In this document: one piece after another, positions 1-8,315 of the stretch
Layout: each line of letters begins with the position of its first letter
Numbering within the stretch: the stretch's first letter is position 1
Assembly: GCF_016786355.1 (NCBI RefSeq)
Contig: NZ_JADWYX010000100.1
Span: forward strand, 1-34,885
DNA: 34,885 nt
Direction of reading: 5' to 3'
Origin: Frankia sp. AgB1.9
GTDB taxonomy: Bacteria > Actinomycetota > Actinomycetes > Frankiales > Frankiaceae
Made by a program: the position numbers and the translations under genes
The notes under the pieces: model-generated
Databases searched by the model: none
Seen by the model: the letters and a program-made list of their open reading frames with translations, nothing else
What the model was told of the DNA's origin: nothing

Positions 1-80
1 CCGGGGGGGGGGGCGCGGCCCCCTTCCCCCCCCCCCCGGGGGCCGGGGGCGGGGCCGCGCGCCGGGGGGGGGCGCCCCGC
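1..80. other. G/C homopolymer-rich window edge
   Basis: The first 80 bases are almost purely G and C, in long runs of G and of C with only two T residues near positions 25-26. No reading frame or known element is recognisable. Such sequence can be a low-quality contig end or a real extremely GC-rich spacer downstream of the P450 gene. I cannot tell these apart from sequence alone, so base calls here should not be trusted. Confidence 0.6.
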
Positions 81-103
81 TCCGATCGTCGTCGGCCGCG
101 GGG

Positions 104-1390
104 CTAATTTCCGCGGTCGGTTGGGGTGAACTCCAGGTGCAGTTCGGTGAGGCCTCGCAGCAGCCATGTCGGTTCGTACTTGAAGCGGCGGTCGTCCGCC
201 GGGCCGTGGTGTTCTTCGGAGAGCCGGATGTCGCGGGTGCGGGCGAGGATGCGTTCGAGGCTGATGCGGCCCTCGACGCGGGCGAGCGGGCCGCCGGGGC
301 AGGAGTGGACGCCGCGGCCGAACGCGATGTGCTGGCGGACGTTGTCGCGGTCGGGGTGGAACTCGGCCGGGCACTCGAACCGGCGCGGGTCGCGGTTGGC
401 GGCGCCGTTCAGCAGCATGACCGGAGTTCCGGCGGCCACCTCGACGCCACCGATGGTCGTGGTGCGCCTCGCCAGCCGGAAGTCGGCCTTGACCGGGCTC
501 TCGATGCGCAGCGTCTCCTCGATCAGGTCGGGAATGCCGTCGGGATGGGCTCGAAGCTGGTCCTGCACCGCCGGATTCTCGGCGAGGTACTTCAACGCCG
601 ACGCGAGCAGCCGGGCGGTCGTCTCCTGGCCGGCGGCGAACAGGAAGGTCGCGGCCCGGACGACCGACACGACGTCCGGGGTGGCGCCGTCGGGATAGGT
701 CGCCAGCGCCATCTTGGTCAGCGCGTCGTCGCGGGGCGCGCGGCGGCGGTCCTCGATGTACTGGGTGAACCAGGCGTCCAGCCAGCCGAGGGCGTCCCGG
801 TCCTTGTCGCCGTGCTTCTCGTTGCCGATCTGGGCGGGCTTGGGGCTGAGGCCGAAACCCTCACGGAACCGTTGGTGGTCGGCCTCGGGCACCCCGAGCA
901 CGTCGGCGACGGCGAGCATCGCGAAGGGCTGGGAGTACTCCCGGACGAACTCGCACCGGCCGCGGTCGAGGATCTCGTCGAGCTGTCGATCCGCCAGGCC
1001 CAGGATGAACGCCTCGTTCTCCTTGAGCCGCGCCGGCGTGAGCAGCCGCATCAGCAGTGCTCGTTCTCGGGTGTGGTCGGGCGGGTCCATCGTGACCATG
1101 TGCTCGTTCAGCGGGAGCTGGTCGCGGTAGCGGTCGACGAGGTCGCTGACGTCGTCGCCTTCGAGCGGGACCGGGAACGCCGCGAACGGGCCGGCGAAGG
1201 AGTTGCACGACGAGAAGGTCTCGACGTTGCGGTACACCTCGGTGGCCTCGTCGTAGCCGGACACCGCCACCACTCCGAGGTGCGGCAGCGGCAGCACCGG
1301 GCACGCCGCCCGCAGTGACTCGAAATACGGATACGGGTCCTCGACGAGCGACTCGTCGTTGAAGAAGTCGATCGTCTTCCAGTCAGGCAT
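104..1390 (-). CDS. Cytochrome P450 (bacterial class I type), 428 aa
   Basis: A haem-thiolate monooxygenase that would use electrons from a ferredoxin and reductase to hydroxylate or epoxidise a small hydrophobic substrate. The I-helix oxygen-activation motif AGQETT is at residues 253-258, the K-helix ExxR is E292-R295, and the haem loop FGRGVHSCPGG at 357-367 holds the ligand Cys364. The length is normal for soluble bacterial P450s and there is no membrane anchor. The ATG at 1390 is preferred over the GTG one codon upstream because AAGGAA lies 6 nt before the ATG. It is the last gene of the minus run hydrolase, amidohydrolase, P450. No ferredoxin or reductase is adjacent; the nearest ferredoxin in the window is at 21266. 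The substrate is unknown. Confidence 0.95.
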   Translation of the reverse strand: MPDWKTIDFFNDESLVEDPYPYFESLRAACPVLPLPHLGVVAVSGYDEATEVYRNVETFSSCNSFAGPFAAFPVPLEGDDVSDLVDRYRDQLPLNEHMVTMDPPDHTRERALLMRLLTPARLKENEAFILGLADRQLDEILDRGRCEFVREYSQPFAMLAVADVLGVPEADHQRFREGFGLSPKPAQIGNEKHGDKDRDALGWLDAWFTQYIEDRRRAPRDDALTKMALATYPDGATPDVVSVVRAATFLFAAGQETTARLLASALKYLAENPAVQDQLRAHPDGIPDLIEETLRIESPVKADFRLARRTTTIGGVEVAAGTPVMLLNGAANRDPRRFECPAEFHPDRDNVRQHIAFGRGVHSCPGGPLARVEGRISLERILARTRDIRLSEEHHGPADDRRFKYEPTWLLRGLTELHLEFTPTDRGN

Positions 1391-1446
1391 CACGCTTTCC
1401 TTCCAGCATGCGGTGCACAGGATCGGGGCGTTCCTACATGTGGGTT

Positions 1447-1482
1447 CTCCCTTTGCCGGCGGGAGGATGCTGGCAAAGGGAG
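1447..1482. other. Intercistronic hairpin between amidohydrolase and P450
   Basis: There is a perfect 11-bp inverted repeat, CTCCCTTTGCC at 1447-1457 and GGCAAAGGGAG at 1472-1482, with a 14-nt loop. It sits in the 111-bp gap between the amidohydrolase stop and the P450 start, both on the minus strand. No U-run follows. It could be a partial terminator, an mRNA processing or stabilising stem that sets P450 dosage, or a protein-binding dyad. Confidence 0.5.
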
Positions 1483-1501
1483 GTGTCGTGCTGGCTGGGG
1501 C

Positions 1502-2665
1502 TCAGAGCCGGTAGAGCTTCCTGGCGTTCTCGCCGAGGATCTTCGCGCGCGCGTCCTGGGACAGGGTCGCCATCTTCGCTTCGACGCTCTGCAGCGGTCC
1601 GGGGTAGAGGCAGGTCGGGTGCGGGAAGTCGGTCTCGAACAGGATCCGGTCCTCGCCGACCGCCTCGATGAGGTCGGGCAGCTTGTTGCGGTTGTTCTCG
1701 AACCAGAACGTGGCGTAGATGTTGCTGCGGAAGTAGTCCGACGGCATCTTCTTCAGCTGCGCCAGCTCCTCCGGAGCGTTCTCCGCCATCTCGTAGTCGA
1801 GCGTCTCGAGGATGAACGGGATCCAGCCGATGCCACTTTCCACCGACACCGTCTGCAGGTCGGGGTGGCGGTCGAAGATGCCCGACAGGATCAGGTTCGT
1901 CACCACCCGCGCGTTGCCGATGAACAGCAGTGTGCCGCCGATCGCGAGCTTGGTGTTGGCGCCGTGGGACTCCCACGGGTACTTGCCGTAGAAGGTCATG
2001 CCGGTGACGCTGGCGCCGATGTGGAAGTGCACCGGCAGCCGCAGCTCGCTGCAGGCCTCCCAGAACGGGTCCCAGGCCCGGTTCGCCAGGTCGGGCGAGC
2101 CCAGGTCCTGCGGGTCCGACGTCATGTTGATCCCGCGGGCGCCCAGCGCCGCGACCCGCCGCGCCTCGCTGACGCACAGGTCGATGTCCCACGCCGGCAT
2201 CAGCGGCAGCGGCAGCAGCCGGTTGCCCGACTCGCTCTGGATCTCCGCCATCGCGTCGTTGTAGATCTCGATCGACAGCCGCGTCAGGGCCGGATCGTCC
2301 GAGAGCCCGAGGTCCTGGCCGCCGAGCCCGATGGTGCTCGGAAAGATGATCTGGGCGTCGATGCCGCACTCGTCGAGAACCTGGAGCCGTACCTTCGGGT
2401 CGTAGGCGCCGACGTGGATCTCGTCGATCGTCCACTCGAATAACGCCTTGTTGGCGCTCTCCTTCTTGCCGTCACGGCCGATCACGCCGCCGGCGCTGTA
2501 ATGACCGGCTGGTTTTCCGTCGAAGACCCACATCTGCTGTCCGTCGACCGTCTCCACCCGGGGAACCCGGTCGCGGAACTGGGCGGGCGCGCGCTTCGTG
2601 AAAAGATCAGCCGGTTCGGACCAGTGGGAATCGGAGTCGACGATGAAGAGGCCGTTGTCCGTCAT
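1502..2665 (-). CDS. Amidohydrolase family (PF04909-type) metal-dependent hydrolase/decarboxylase, 387 aa
   Basis: This is a TIM-barrel amidohydrolase-2 family enzyme. The family includes ACMSD-like and gamma-resorcylate-type decarboxylases and various C-C or C-N hydrolases. Visible metal-site candidates are the N-terminal DSDSHW (D10, D12, H14), H213/H215 in PVHFHIGAS, and D346 in FETDFPHPT near the C-terminus. The usual N-terminal HxH is replaced by D-S-H, as in many actinobacterial members of this family. The protein is soluble with no signal peptide. It lies between the alpha/beta hydrolase (187 bp upstream) and the P450 (111 bp downstream) on the same strand. A second family member is at 25667-26860. 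There is no strong Shine-Dalgarno before the ATG. The substrate cannot be assigned; decarboxylation or ring-product hydrolysis is the most likely type of reaction. Confidence 0.9.
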   Translation of the reverse strand: MTDNGLFIVDSDSHWSEPADLFTKRAPAQFRDRVPRVETVDGQQMWVFDGKPAGHYSAGGVIGRDGKKESANKALFEWTIDEIHVGAYDPKVRLQVLDECGIDAQIIFPSTIGLGGQDLGLSDDPALTRLSIEIYNDAMAEIQSESGNRLLPLPLMPAWDIDLCVSEARRVAALGARGINMTSDPQDLGSPDLANRAWDPFWEACSELRLPVHFHIGASVTGMTFYGKYPWESHGANTKLAIGGTLLFIGNARVVTNLILSGIFDRHPDLQTVSVESGIGWIPFILETLDYEMAENAPEELAQLKKMPSDYFRSNIYATFWFENNRNKLPDLIEAVGEDRILFETDFPHPTCLYPGPLQSVEAKMATLSQDARAKILGENARKLYRL

Positions 2666-2852
2666 GGTGGCCGATGCTAATCTTTCGGCGAGTCACACGC
2701 AATAGTCATACAGGTCTCGCGCACAATGCGCGTGCCGCCGCCGGGTCCGCGCCAATCGACAGGTCAATGGTCGGTATTCAGGCGCGCCAAAACACGAGTG
2801 CCGCGATTTCGCGCGGCGGGCCACATTAACCACGAGCGGTTCGCTCGACGTG

Positions 2853-3734
2853 TCATTTCTCGTCGAAGAACTCCAGCAGTACGGGCGCCGCCAGCACCCA
2901 GGGATCGAAAAGGGCGCCCGTGCCCGCCTGCGCCGCGGCGACGGCGCGCTCCCAGGCGTCCTCGGGCCACGGCGGCTCGACCAGGCGGGATCCCTCGATG
3001 AGCGCGTGCACCTCCAGCGAGGTCCGCTTCGGGTGGTCGTAGTCCTTCTCGCCACCCCGGATGATCAAAGTCGGCACCTTGATCTGCTCGAACTCCCAGT
3101 CGCTCACCCCGGGGATGGGCTCGTTGGGTTTCGGCACGAAGGCGTCGAGCCAGCGGTTCATGACCCGTTCGAACTGCTCGCCGCCCAGGGCGAGCAGTCG
3201 GTCCCTGTTGCGCGGGTTCGCCGCGATGGCGTCGGCCCAGCCGCCCGCGGCGCCCGACATCTCGAGGACGCCCTCGATGCCCTTGGCCCGGACGGTTCGC
3301 AGCTCGTCGATGACGTACACCTGCGCGAGCGACATCGTGCTGAAGGTGCCGCCGACGATCGACCAGACGGCCAGCTTCCGGACCAGCTCGGGCCACCTCA
3401 TGGTGAAGACGATCGAGTCCCTGGCGCCGCCGGAACCGCCCGCCACGAGCACCTGCTCCACCCCGAGCGCCTGCAGCATCAGCCCGAGCGTCTCGGCGCG
3501 CATGTGGGACTCCGACCGCCCGTAGAGCTGCACGTCGGACTTCCCGCAGTTCGGCCGGTCCCACAGCAGGACCCGCTTGCCACCCTCGGCCAGCGCGTCG
3601 GCGAACTCGTGCAGGCCGCCGACGTCCTTGCTGAACCGGCCTCCCGGCGTGAGGACGACGGTCTCACCGTCCGGTGGACCGACGAACTCGTAGACGACGA
3701 CCCCGCCGTTGATCTCGATCTCCTGATCCGGCAT
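2853..3734 (-). CDS. Alpha/beta hydrolase, MhpC-like, 293 aa
   Basis: A cytosolic alpha/beta-hydrolase-fold enzyme. The nucleophile elbow is GGSGG at 99-103 with Ser101. An oxyanion-region PGG lies near residue 30, and the LLWDRPNCGKS segment at 56-66 is typical of the fold. A candidate acid is D231 or D233 in GGEKDYDHP. The usual C-terminal catalytic histidine turn is not evident; that stretch reads EPPWPEDAWE, so the triad may be altered or H234 may serve. The ATG is preceded by GGAGGAGG at good spacing. It is the first gene of the minus-strand run and is divergent from the FadR-type regulator across an AT-rich 151-bp spacer, which suggests that regulator controls it. The substrate could be an ester or a ring-cleavage product. 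Confidence 0.9.
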   Translation of the reverse strand: MPDQEIEINGGVVVYEFVGPPDGETVVLTPGGRFSKDVGGLHEFADALAEGGKRVLLWDRPNCGKSDVQLYGRSESHMRAETLGLMLQALGVEQVLVAGGSGGARDSIVFTMRWPELVRKLAVWSIVGGTFSTMSLAQVYVIDELRTVRAKGIEGVLEMSGAAGGWADAIAANPRNRDRLLALGGEQFERVMNRWLDAFVPKPNEPIPGVSDWEFEQIKVPTLIIRGGEKDYDHPKRTSLEVHALIEGSRLVEPPWPEDAWERAVAAAQAGTGALFDPWVLAAPVLLEFFDEK

Positions 3735-3791
3735 ACCCCTCCTCCGACCTCGCCCGCGCGCCCACGGGACGCGCCGCCCGGGTGGGCGACC

Positions 3792-3820
3792 ATAACAACC
3801 TAATCATATATATTGATCAA
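3792..3820 (-). promoter_or_regulatory. Putative promoter of the hydrolase-amidohydrolase-P450 run, with TTGATCAA dyad
   Basis: Read on the minus strand, a -35 TTGATC (3820-3815), a 17-nt AT-rich spacer and a -10 TGTTAT (3797-3792) match sigma-70-like consensus 4/6 and 4/6. The -35 overlaps the 8-bp palindrome TTGATCAA at 3813-3820. The spacer is the most AT-rich patch in this region and lies between divergent regulator and enzyme genes, so a regulator site here is likely. This is inference from sequence only. Confidence 0.45.
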
Positions 3821-3885
3821 CTGGCGCCGTCAACATCTCTATGATTCGGATGAAGAGGTCACGGCGCTGCTACAGTCGGGGGTCT

Positions 3886-4734
3886 ATGGGCCACGCCGAG
3901 CAGCAGCTAGCGGGAGATCAGCGCGCGCCGCAGGTCCATGTGCCGAAGGTGGCGGAGCTCGTCGCCGCCGAGTTCCGGCGGCGGATCGTCGGTGGCGAGC
4001 TCGGTGAGGGCGACGAGCTCCCGCGCGAGTCGGACATGCAGGAAGAGTTCCGCGTGAGCCGGCCCAGCCTCCGCGAAGCGCTGCGGATCCTGGAGACCGA
4101 GGGCCTCGTGCGGATCCGTCGCGGCAAGGTCGGCGGCGGCGTCGTGCGGCGACCGACCGTCACCACCGCCGCGTACCACCTGGCCCTCACCCTGAAGGCC
4201 AACGAGGTCACGCACCAGGACCTGGCCACCGCTCGGCTGGCGATCGAGCCGAGCTGCGCCTCGCTGGCGGCCGAGCTGCCGGACCGACGCGCCGTCGTCG
4301 ACGAGCTCACCCGCCTCGTCGACGAGAGCGAGGCGTGCGCCACGACCGCGGCGTTCACCGAGGCCGCGCACGCGTTCCACCTGCGGCTCACCGAGCTGTG
4401 CGGCAACACGACGATGACGCTGCTCGCGGGCACGCTCGAGGCCGTCTGGAGTTTCCAGGAGTCACGCGTCGCCCGCGTCGTCCTCGATGCCGAGGACCAT
4501 CCCGACAACCTGAAGACCAGAAAGCGCTCGATAGTGTCCCATCGGCGTCTCGTCGCGGCGATCGCCGACGGCGACAGTGATCTGGCAAGCCGCGAGATGC
4601 GCAGACATATCGTCGACATGCAGCAGGAAGTGATCGGAACCTACGGGTCCACGGTGATCGACCTGGCGACGGCGCCGACAGCGGGCGCACAGCGCCCCCG
4701 CGGCCGATCAGCCACTCCCGCCGCGTCCTCGTAG
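3886..4734 (+). CDS. FadR/GntR family transcriptional regulator, 282 aa
   Basis: An N-terminal winged helix-turn-helix (about 18-90) carries the family signature ELPRESDMQEEFRVSRPSLREAL, here split as ELPRESDM and SRPSLREALR. It is followed by an all-helical FCD ligand-binding domain (about 110-250) with conserved histidines in FHLRLTELCG and near SHRRLVAAI that usually bind a metal and a carboxylate effector. The start ATG at 3886 is chosen over one 45 bp upstream because homology begins soon after it and TACAGT lies 9 nt before it, consistent with a leaderless mRNA. The C-terminal 25 residues are Ala/Pro/Arg-rich and probably disordered. It is divergent from the hydrolase-amidohydrolase-P450 run and most likely represses it until an organic-acid ligand appears. 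Confidence 0.9.
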   Translation: MGHAEQQLAGDQRAPQVHVPKVAELVAAEFRRRIVGGELGEGDELPRESDMQEEFRVSRPSLREALRILETEGLVRIRRGKVGGGVVRRPTVTTAAYHLALTLKANEVTHQDLATARLAIEPSCASLAAELPDRRAVVDELTRLVDESEACATTAAFTEAAHAFHLRLTELCGNTTMTLLAGTLEAVWSFQESRVARVVLDAEDHPDNLKTRKRSIVSHRRLVAAIADGDSDLASREMRRHIVDMQQEVIGTYGSTVIDLATAPTAGAQRPRGRSATPAASS

Positions 4735-4857
4735 AAGCCCGCGCGGAGACAAGTCCGGCGGAAAGTCCCTGATGAGGTCGGTCCGTTGGAAGCCGGGCTG
4801 GGAAGCACGCTGGAAAGGGATGTGTCGGCGCGGGTCGTTGACCTATCGTCAGGGCTC

Positions 4858-5835
4858 GTGAGGCACCAGGTCGTAGACGCCCGCGGGACGAGAATCCACT
4901 GCGTCGAGGAAGGGTCCGGCCCGCTGGTCCTTTTCGTCCACGGCTTCCCCGAGTCGTGGTACTCGTGGCGCCACCAGTTGCCGGCAGTCGCCGAGGCCGG
5001 ATTCCGGGCCGTGGCGATCGACGTCCGAGGGTACGGGCGGTCCTCCGCTCCCCTTGAGGTCGAGGCCTACGGGATGCTCCAGCACGTCAACGACAACCTC
5101 GGGGTGGTCGAGGGGCTCGCCGGCCGGGGCTCGCCGGCGATCATCGTCGGCCACGACTGGGGAGCGCCGATCGCCGCTCACTCGGCCCTGTTGCGGCCGG
5201 ACATCTTCACCGCGGTAGCGCTGCTCAGCGTTCCGTACAGCCCCCCGGGCGGGCGGCGGCCCACGGAGGCCTTCGCCGAGATGGGAAGGCTGGCCGGCCC
5301 GGACCATGAGTTCTACATCAACTACTTCCAGGAGCCGGGACGGGCCGAGCGGGAGATCGAGCTCGACGTGCGGTCCTGGCTGCTCGGCGGCTACGTCGCG
5401 TCGTCGGCCGACGGAGCCACGTCGGCGCCGGCCGAGAGCACGGCCGGCACCGTGGCGCCCGGAAAGATGCTGCGCGACGGCTTTCCCGTTCCCGACCGGC
5501 TCCCGGACTGGCTCAGCGAGGACGATCTCGAGTTCTATGTCGAGGAGTTCGAGCGGACCGGATTCCGGGGGGCCCTCAACCGCTACCGCAACGTGGACCG
5601 GGACTGGCGGGACCTCCAGCCGTGGAGAGGCGCGCCCATCCGGGTTCCGTCCCTGTTCATCGGCGGGGAGAAGGACCCCCCGACCCTGTGGGGAAGCCGG
5701 GCCATCGCCCGCTTCCCCGACACCCTGCCAGGCCTGCGCGGCAGTCACATTCTTCCCGGCTGCGGTCACTGGGTTCAGCAAGAACGAGCCGACGACGTCA
5801 ACCGACTCCTCGTGGACTGGCTGAGAACGCTGTAG
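4858..5835 (+). CDS. Epoxide hydrolase-like alpha/beta hydrolase, about 325 aa
   Basis: The oxyanion motif HGFP is at 28-31. The nucleophile elbow GHDWG (98-102) has Asp100, the hallmark of epoxide hydrolases and haloalkane dehalogenases rather than esterases. Two tyrosines that could polarise an epoxide oxygen are in the cap (YINY at 153-156; Y243 in RYRNV). The acid is D273 in GGEKDPP and the base is H304 in GCGHW. A GTG at 4858 is preferred: homology starts there and TATCGT lies 8 nt before it. A TTG start at 4786 would add 24 poorly conserved residues. The protein likely converts an epoxide, possibly a P450 product, to a diol. It is convergent with the NmrA gene, only 20 bp away. Confidence 0.88.
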   Translation: MRHQVVDARGTRIHCVEEGSGPLVLFVHGFPESWYSWRHQLPAVAEAGFRAVAIDVRGYGRSSAPLEVEAYGMLQHVNDNLGVVEGLAGRGSPAIIVGHDWGAPIAAHSALLRPDIFTAVALLSVPYSPPGGRRPTEAFAEMGRLAGPDHEFYINYFQEPGRAEREIELDVRSWLLGGYVASSADGATSAPAESTAGTVAPGKMLRDGFPVPDRLPDWLSEDDLEFYVEEFERTGFRGALNRYRNVDRDWRDLQPWRGAPIRVPSLFIGGEKDPPTLWGSRAIARFPDTLPGLRGSHILPGCGHWVQQERADDVNRLLVDWLRTL

Positions 5836-5855
5836 CCGCCAGGTGGCGACGCGTC

Positions 5856-6740
5856 CTACGGGCGCCAGCCGGTCGAGCGCAGCCACTCCGCCAGCGTCCT
5901 GACCTGGGGGTACAGTGCGCGCAGGGCAGGCAGGTCGGGGTTTTCCATCTCACCGGAATCGAACCAGTCGAACATCTTCGCGACCTCCTCGTCGAAGGCA
6001 CGCAGTTGCTCGATCGGCGTCTGGTGGAAACGCGCCGGAATCCCGGCCGCCTCGCCAAACCGTTCGGCCATCTCCGCGGCGGACAGCCGGTCACCCGCGA
6101 TCACGAGGGTCTGACCGACGAACGTCTCGGGTTGCTCGAACGCCAGGGCCGCGAACTCGCCGATGTCGGGGATCGAGATCAGCGGCAGCTGGCTGGTCGG
6201 GCGCAGGGCCAGCGCGACGATCAGCCCGCCGTCGGCCAGCACGGGTCGGGTGACGGTCGTGAAGTTCTCCATGAAGAAGACGGGCCGAAGCACGGTCGCG
6301 GGCAGACCCAGCTTTCGGATGTGCGTTTCGATAAGCCCCTTGCTCTCCAGGTGAGGGATTCCCGTGTTCTGGTCGGCGCCGGCGACCGAGCTGTACACGA
6401 GGTGCGCGACGCCGGCCTCCGCCGCGAGATCGGCGACTGCCGTTCCGCGCCGCACCTCGGCCTCGACGTTGGCCAGGCTCACCGTTCCCGAGGTCACGCT
6501 GGTCAGCATCAGGAAGACGCGGCCGACGCCGCTCAACGCCGCGCGTATCGAGGCCAGGTCGTCCAGATCCCCGGTGACGAGCCGCGCTCCCGCCGCCTGA
6601 AGCTCCCGCGCGCCGGCTCGGTCGGGGTCACGGACCAACGCGTGCACCGTGCGCCCGCGGGCCAGCAGTGCCCGGGCTACCGCTCCACCCTGCTGCCCGG
6701 TCGCGCCGATGACGAGTACCGATTCCTTGTGATCGTCCAT
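5856..6740 (-). CDS. NmrA-like NAD(P)-binding reductase, 294 aa
   Basis: A Rossmann-fold atypical SDR of the NmrA/HSCARG group. The dinucleotide motif GATGQQG is at residues 12-18, and VRDPDRAGA near residue 37 fits NADP(H) selectivity. The group has either redox-sensor or quinone/isoflavone-reductase-like members. It is divergently paired with an XRE/MmyB-like regulator 88 bp away, a common actinobacterial arrangement in which the regulator represses the reductase. No Shine-Dalgarno is visible before the ATG. TAGCGT lies 8 nt upstream, so the mRNA is probably leaderless. The C-terminal 60 residues are NmrA-like substrate-domain helices. The substrate is unknown. Confidence 0.9.
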   Translation of the reverse strand: MDDHKESVLVIGATGQQGGAVARALLARGRTVHALVRDPDRAGARELQAAGARLVTGDLDDLASIRAALSGVGRVFLMLTSVTSGTVSLANVEAEVRRGTAVADLAAEAGVAHLVYSSVAGADQNTGIPHLESKGLIETHIRKLGLPATVLRPVFFMENFTTVTRPVLADGGLIVALALRPTSQLPLISIPDIGEFAALAFEQPETFVGQTLVIAGDRLSAAEMAERFGEAAGIPARFHQTPIEQLRAFDEEVAKMFDWFDSGEMENPDLPALRALYPQVRTLAEWLRSTGWRP

Positions 6741-6828
6741 GGGTCGTCACGCTAGCCACGGGCACGGCCGACAACCTGGTGCGAATGCTGCTACTCAGGT
6801 CCCCTGGACAGTGAGGGAACGAGGATCT

Positions 6829-7644
6829 ATGGACCGCGCCGAACTGGCCGCCTTCCTGCGCGCGCGGCGGGCGAGCCTGCGGCCCGCGGACGTCGGCCTG
6901 CCCGACGGCCTCGGCCACCGCCGGACCCCCGGTCTGCGCCGCGAGGAGGTCGCCGAGCTGGCCGGGCTCTCGATCACCTGGTACACCTGGCTGGAGCAGG
7001 GCCGCCCGATCGCGGCCTCCGCGCAGGTCGTGGACGCGCTGGCCCGCGCGCTGCGCCTCGACGCCGACCAGCACCGCCACCTGCGCGTCCTGGCCGGCCT
7101 GCCGGTGCCGCCCGCGCGGACCGCGATCGACGCCATCGAGCCCAGGGTCCAGCGCCTCGTCGACTCGACCGCGCCGAACGCGTCCGTCATGTTCGACCGC
7201 TATTTCGACTTCATCGCCTGGAACGCGCCCTACGTTCGGATCAGGCACGACCCCGCCGCCATGCCGGACGACCGGCGCAACCTGCTGTGGATGATGTTCA
7301 CCGATGAGGAGAACCGCGCCCGGATGCCGTCCTGGGAGGCGGCCGCGCGCGCTGTGCTGAGCCAGTTCCGCGCGGCCGTGGGGCGAAGCCCGGGCGACCC
7401 CCGGTTCGTGGAGTTGGTCGACGCGCTGACCAAGGAAAGCCCGGAGTTCGGCCGGTGGTGGAGCGGCTATCCGATCCGCGACTTCAGGCCGGCGACCATT
7501 CTGGTCGACCACCCGGCCGCCGGGCGGATCGCCCTGGACGTCTATCAGCTAAGGCCCGTCGAATACCCGGACCTCCTGCTGGTCATGCAGGTCCCGGCGA
7601 CCCCCGAGGACCTCCGCCGCGCCACCTCACTGGCCGACGCCTGA
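6829..7644 (+). CDS. XRE-family regulator with MmyB-like ligand domain, 271 aa
   Basis: The N-terminal HTH (about 1-85) has the signature TPGLRREEVAELAGLS then WYTWLEQG, typical of the large actinobacterial MmyB-type regulator family. The C-terminal half (about 105-270) is the associated PAS-like ligand-binding domain, with SVMFDRYFDFIAWN and DVYQL segments. ATG 6829 is chosen because GAGGAT precedes it and the HTH begins directly; an upstream in-frame ATG at 6739 would overlap the divergent gene. It probably controls the divergent NmrA reductase and itself in response to a small hydrophobic or oxidant ligand. Confidence 0.9.
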   Translation: MDRAELAAFLRARRASLRPADVGLPDGLGHRRTPGLRREEVAELAGLSITWYTWLEQGRPIAASAQVVDALARALRLDADQHRHLRVLAGLPVPPARTAIDAIEPRVQRLVDSTAPNASVMFDRYFDFIAWNAPYVRIRHDPAAMPDDRRNLLWMMFTDEENRARMPSWEAAARAVLSQFRAAVGRSPGDPRFVELVDALTKESPEFGRWWSGYPIRDFRPATILVDHPAAGRIALDVYQLRPVEYPDLLLVMQVPATPEDLRRATSLADA

Positions 7645-7679
7645 CGGGTGGCACGCGGCAGCCAGGGAGTCTGGGGCCG

Positions 7680-7691
7680 TAGCCTCGCGCC
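7680..7691 (+). promoter_or_regulatory. Putative -10 of a leaderless TetR gene
   Basis: TAGCCT at 7680-7685 is followed by 6 nt and then the ATG at 7692. There is no ribosome-binding site. The same TAnnnT layout, 6-9 nt before a start codon, recurs in front of at least six other genes in the window. Confidence 0.45.
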
Positions 7692-8297
7692 ATGACTGAC
7701 TCCGGTCGGCCGCGGCGCGCCTACGACAGCAGCCGGCGGCGCGAAGGCGCCGCTGAGACACGGGAGCGCATTCTCGCCGCCGGTGTGGAACTGCTCCACC
7801 GCTATCCGATCTGGAACTGGCAGCCGCTGACCGTTCCCGCCGTCGCGCATCGGGCCGAGGTGACCGAGCGCACGGTCTACCGGCACTTCCCGACCGAGCG
7901 TGCGCTACGGGATGCCGTGCTGGCACGCACTGCCGAGGACGTGGATGTCGACCTTGACGCGATGACGCTGGACACGGTGGAAGGGTTCACGGCCAGGGTC
8001 CTCGAGTACGTCGCGTCGTTCCCGGTGAAGGAACGGCAGCAACGTGACCCGACGGTGGTCGCCGCGCGGGAGCGGCAACGGGAGGCGCTGCTGCGCGCGG
8101 TCGCCGCCTCGACCGCCTGGGCCGAGCCCGAGGTGCGGGCGGCGGCGGCGATGCTCGACGTGCTCTGGAGCGTGGTCTCGTTCGAGCAGCTGGTGACGGA
8201 GTGGGGCATGCAGCCGCAGGACGCCATTGCCGCGATCACCTGGGTCATCCGCGTCCTGCGTGACGCGATCCGTGAGGACCGCGGTCCGCGGAGCTAA
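7692..8297 (+). CDS. TetR family transcriptional regulator, 201 aa
   Basis: An N-terminal TetR HTH (about 24-72) has the recognition segment VTERTVYRHFPTERAL. The C-terminal helical domain (about 80-195) has no recognisable ligand motif. It starts leaderless behind TAGCCT. It is 47 bp after the XRE gene on the same strand but appears to have its own promoter. A perfect 11-bp inverted repeat 18 bp downstream of its stop (8316-8345), upstream of the phosphotransferase gene, is the most obvious candidate operator. The ligand is unknown. Confidence 0.92.
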   Translation: MTDSGRPRRAYDSSRRREGAAETRERILAAGVELLHRYPIWNWQPLTVPAVAHRAEVTERTVYRHFPTERALRDAVLARTAEDVDVDLDAMTLDTVEGFTARVLEYVASFPVKERQQRDPTVVAARERQREALLRAVAASTAWAEPEVRAAAAMLDVLWSVVSFEQLVTEWGMQPQDAIAAITWVIRVLRDAIREDRGPRS

Positions 8298-8315
8298 AGC
8301 TGGACAGCCAGATCT

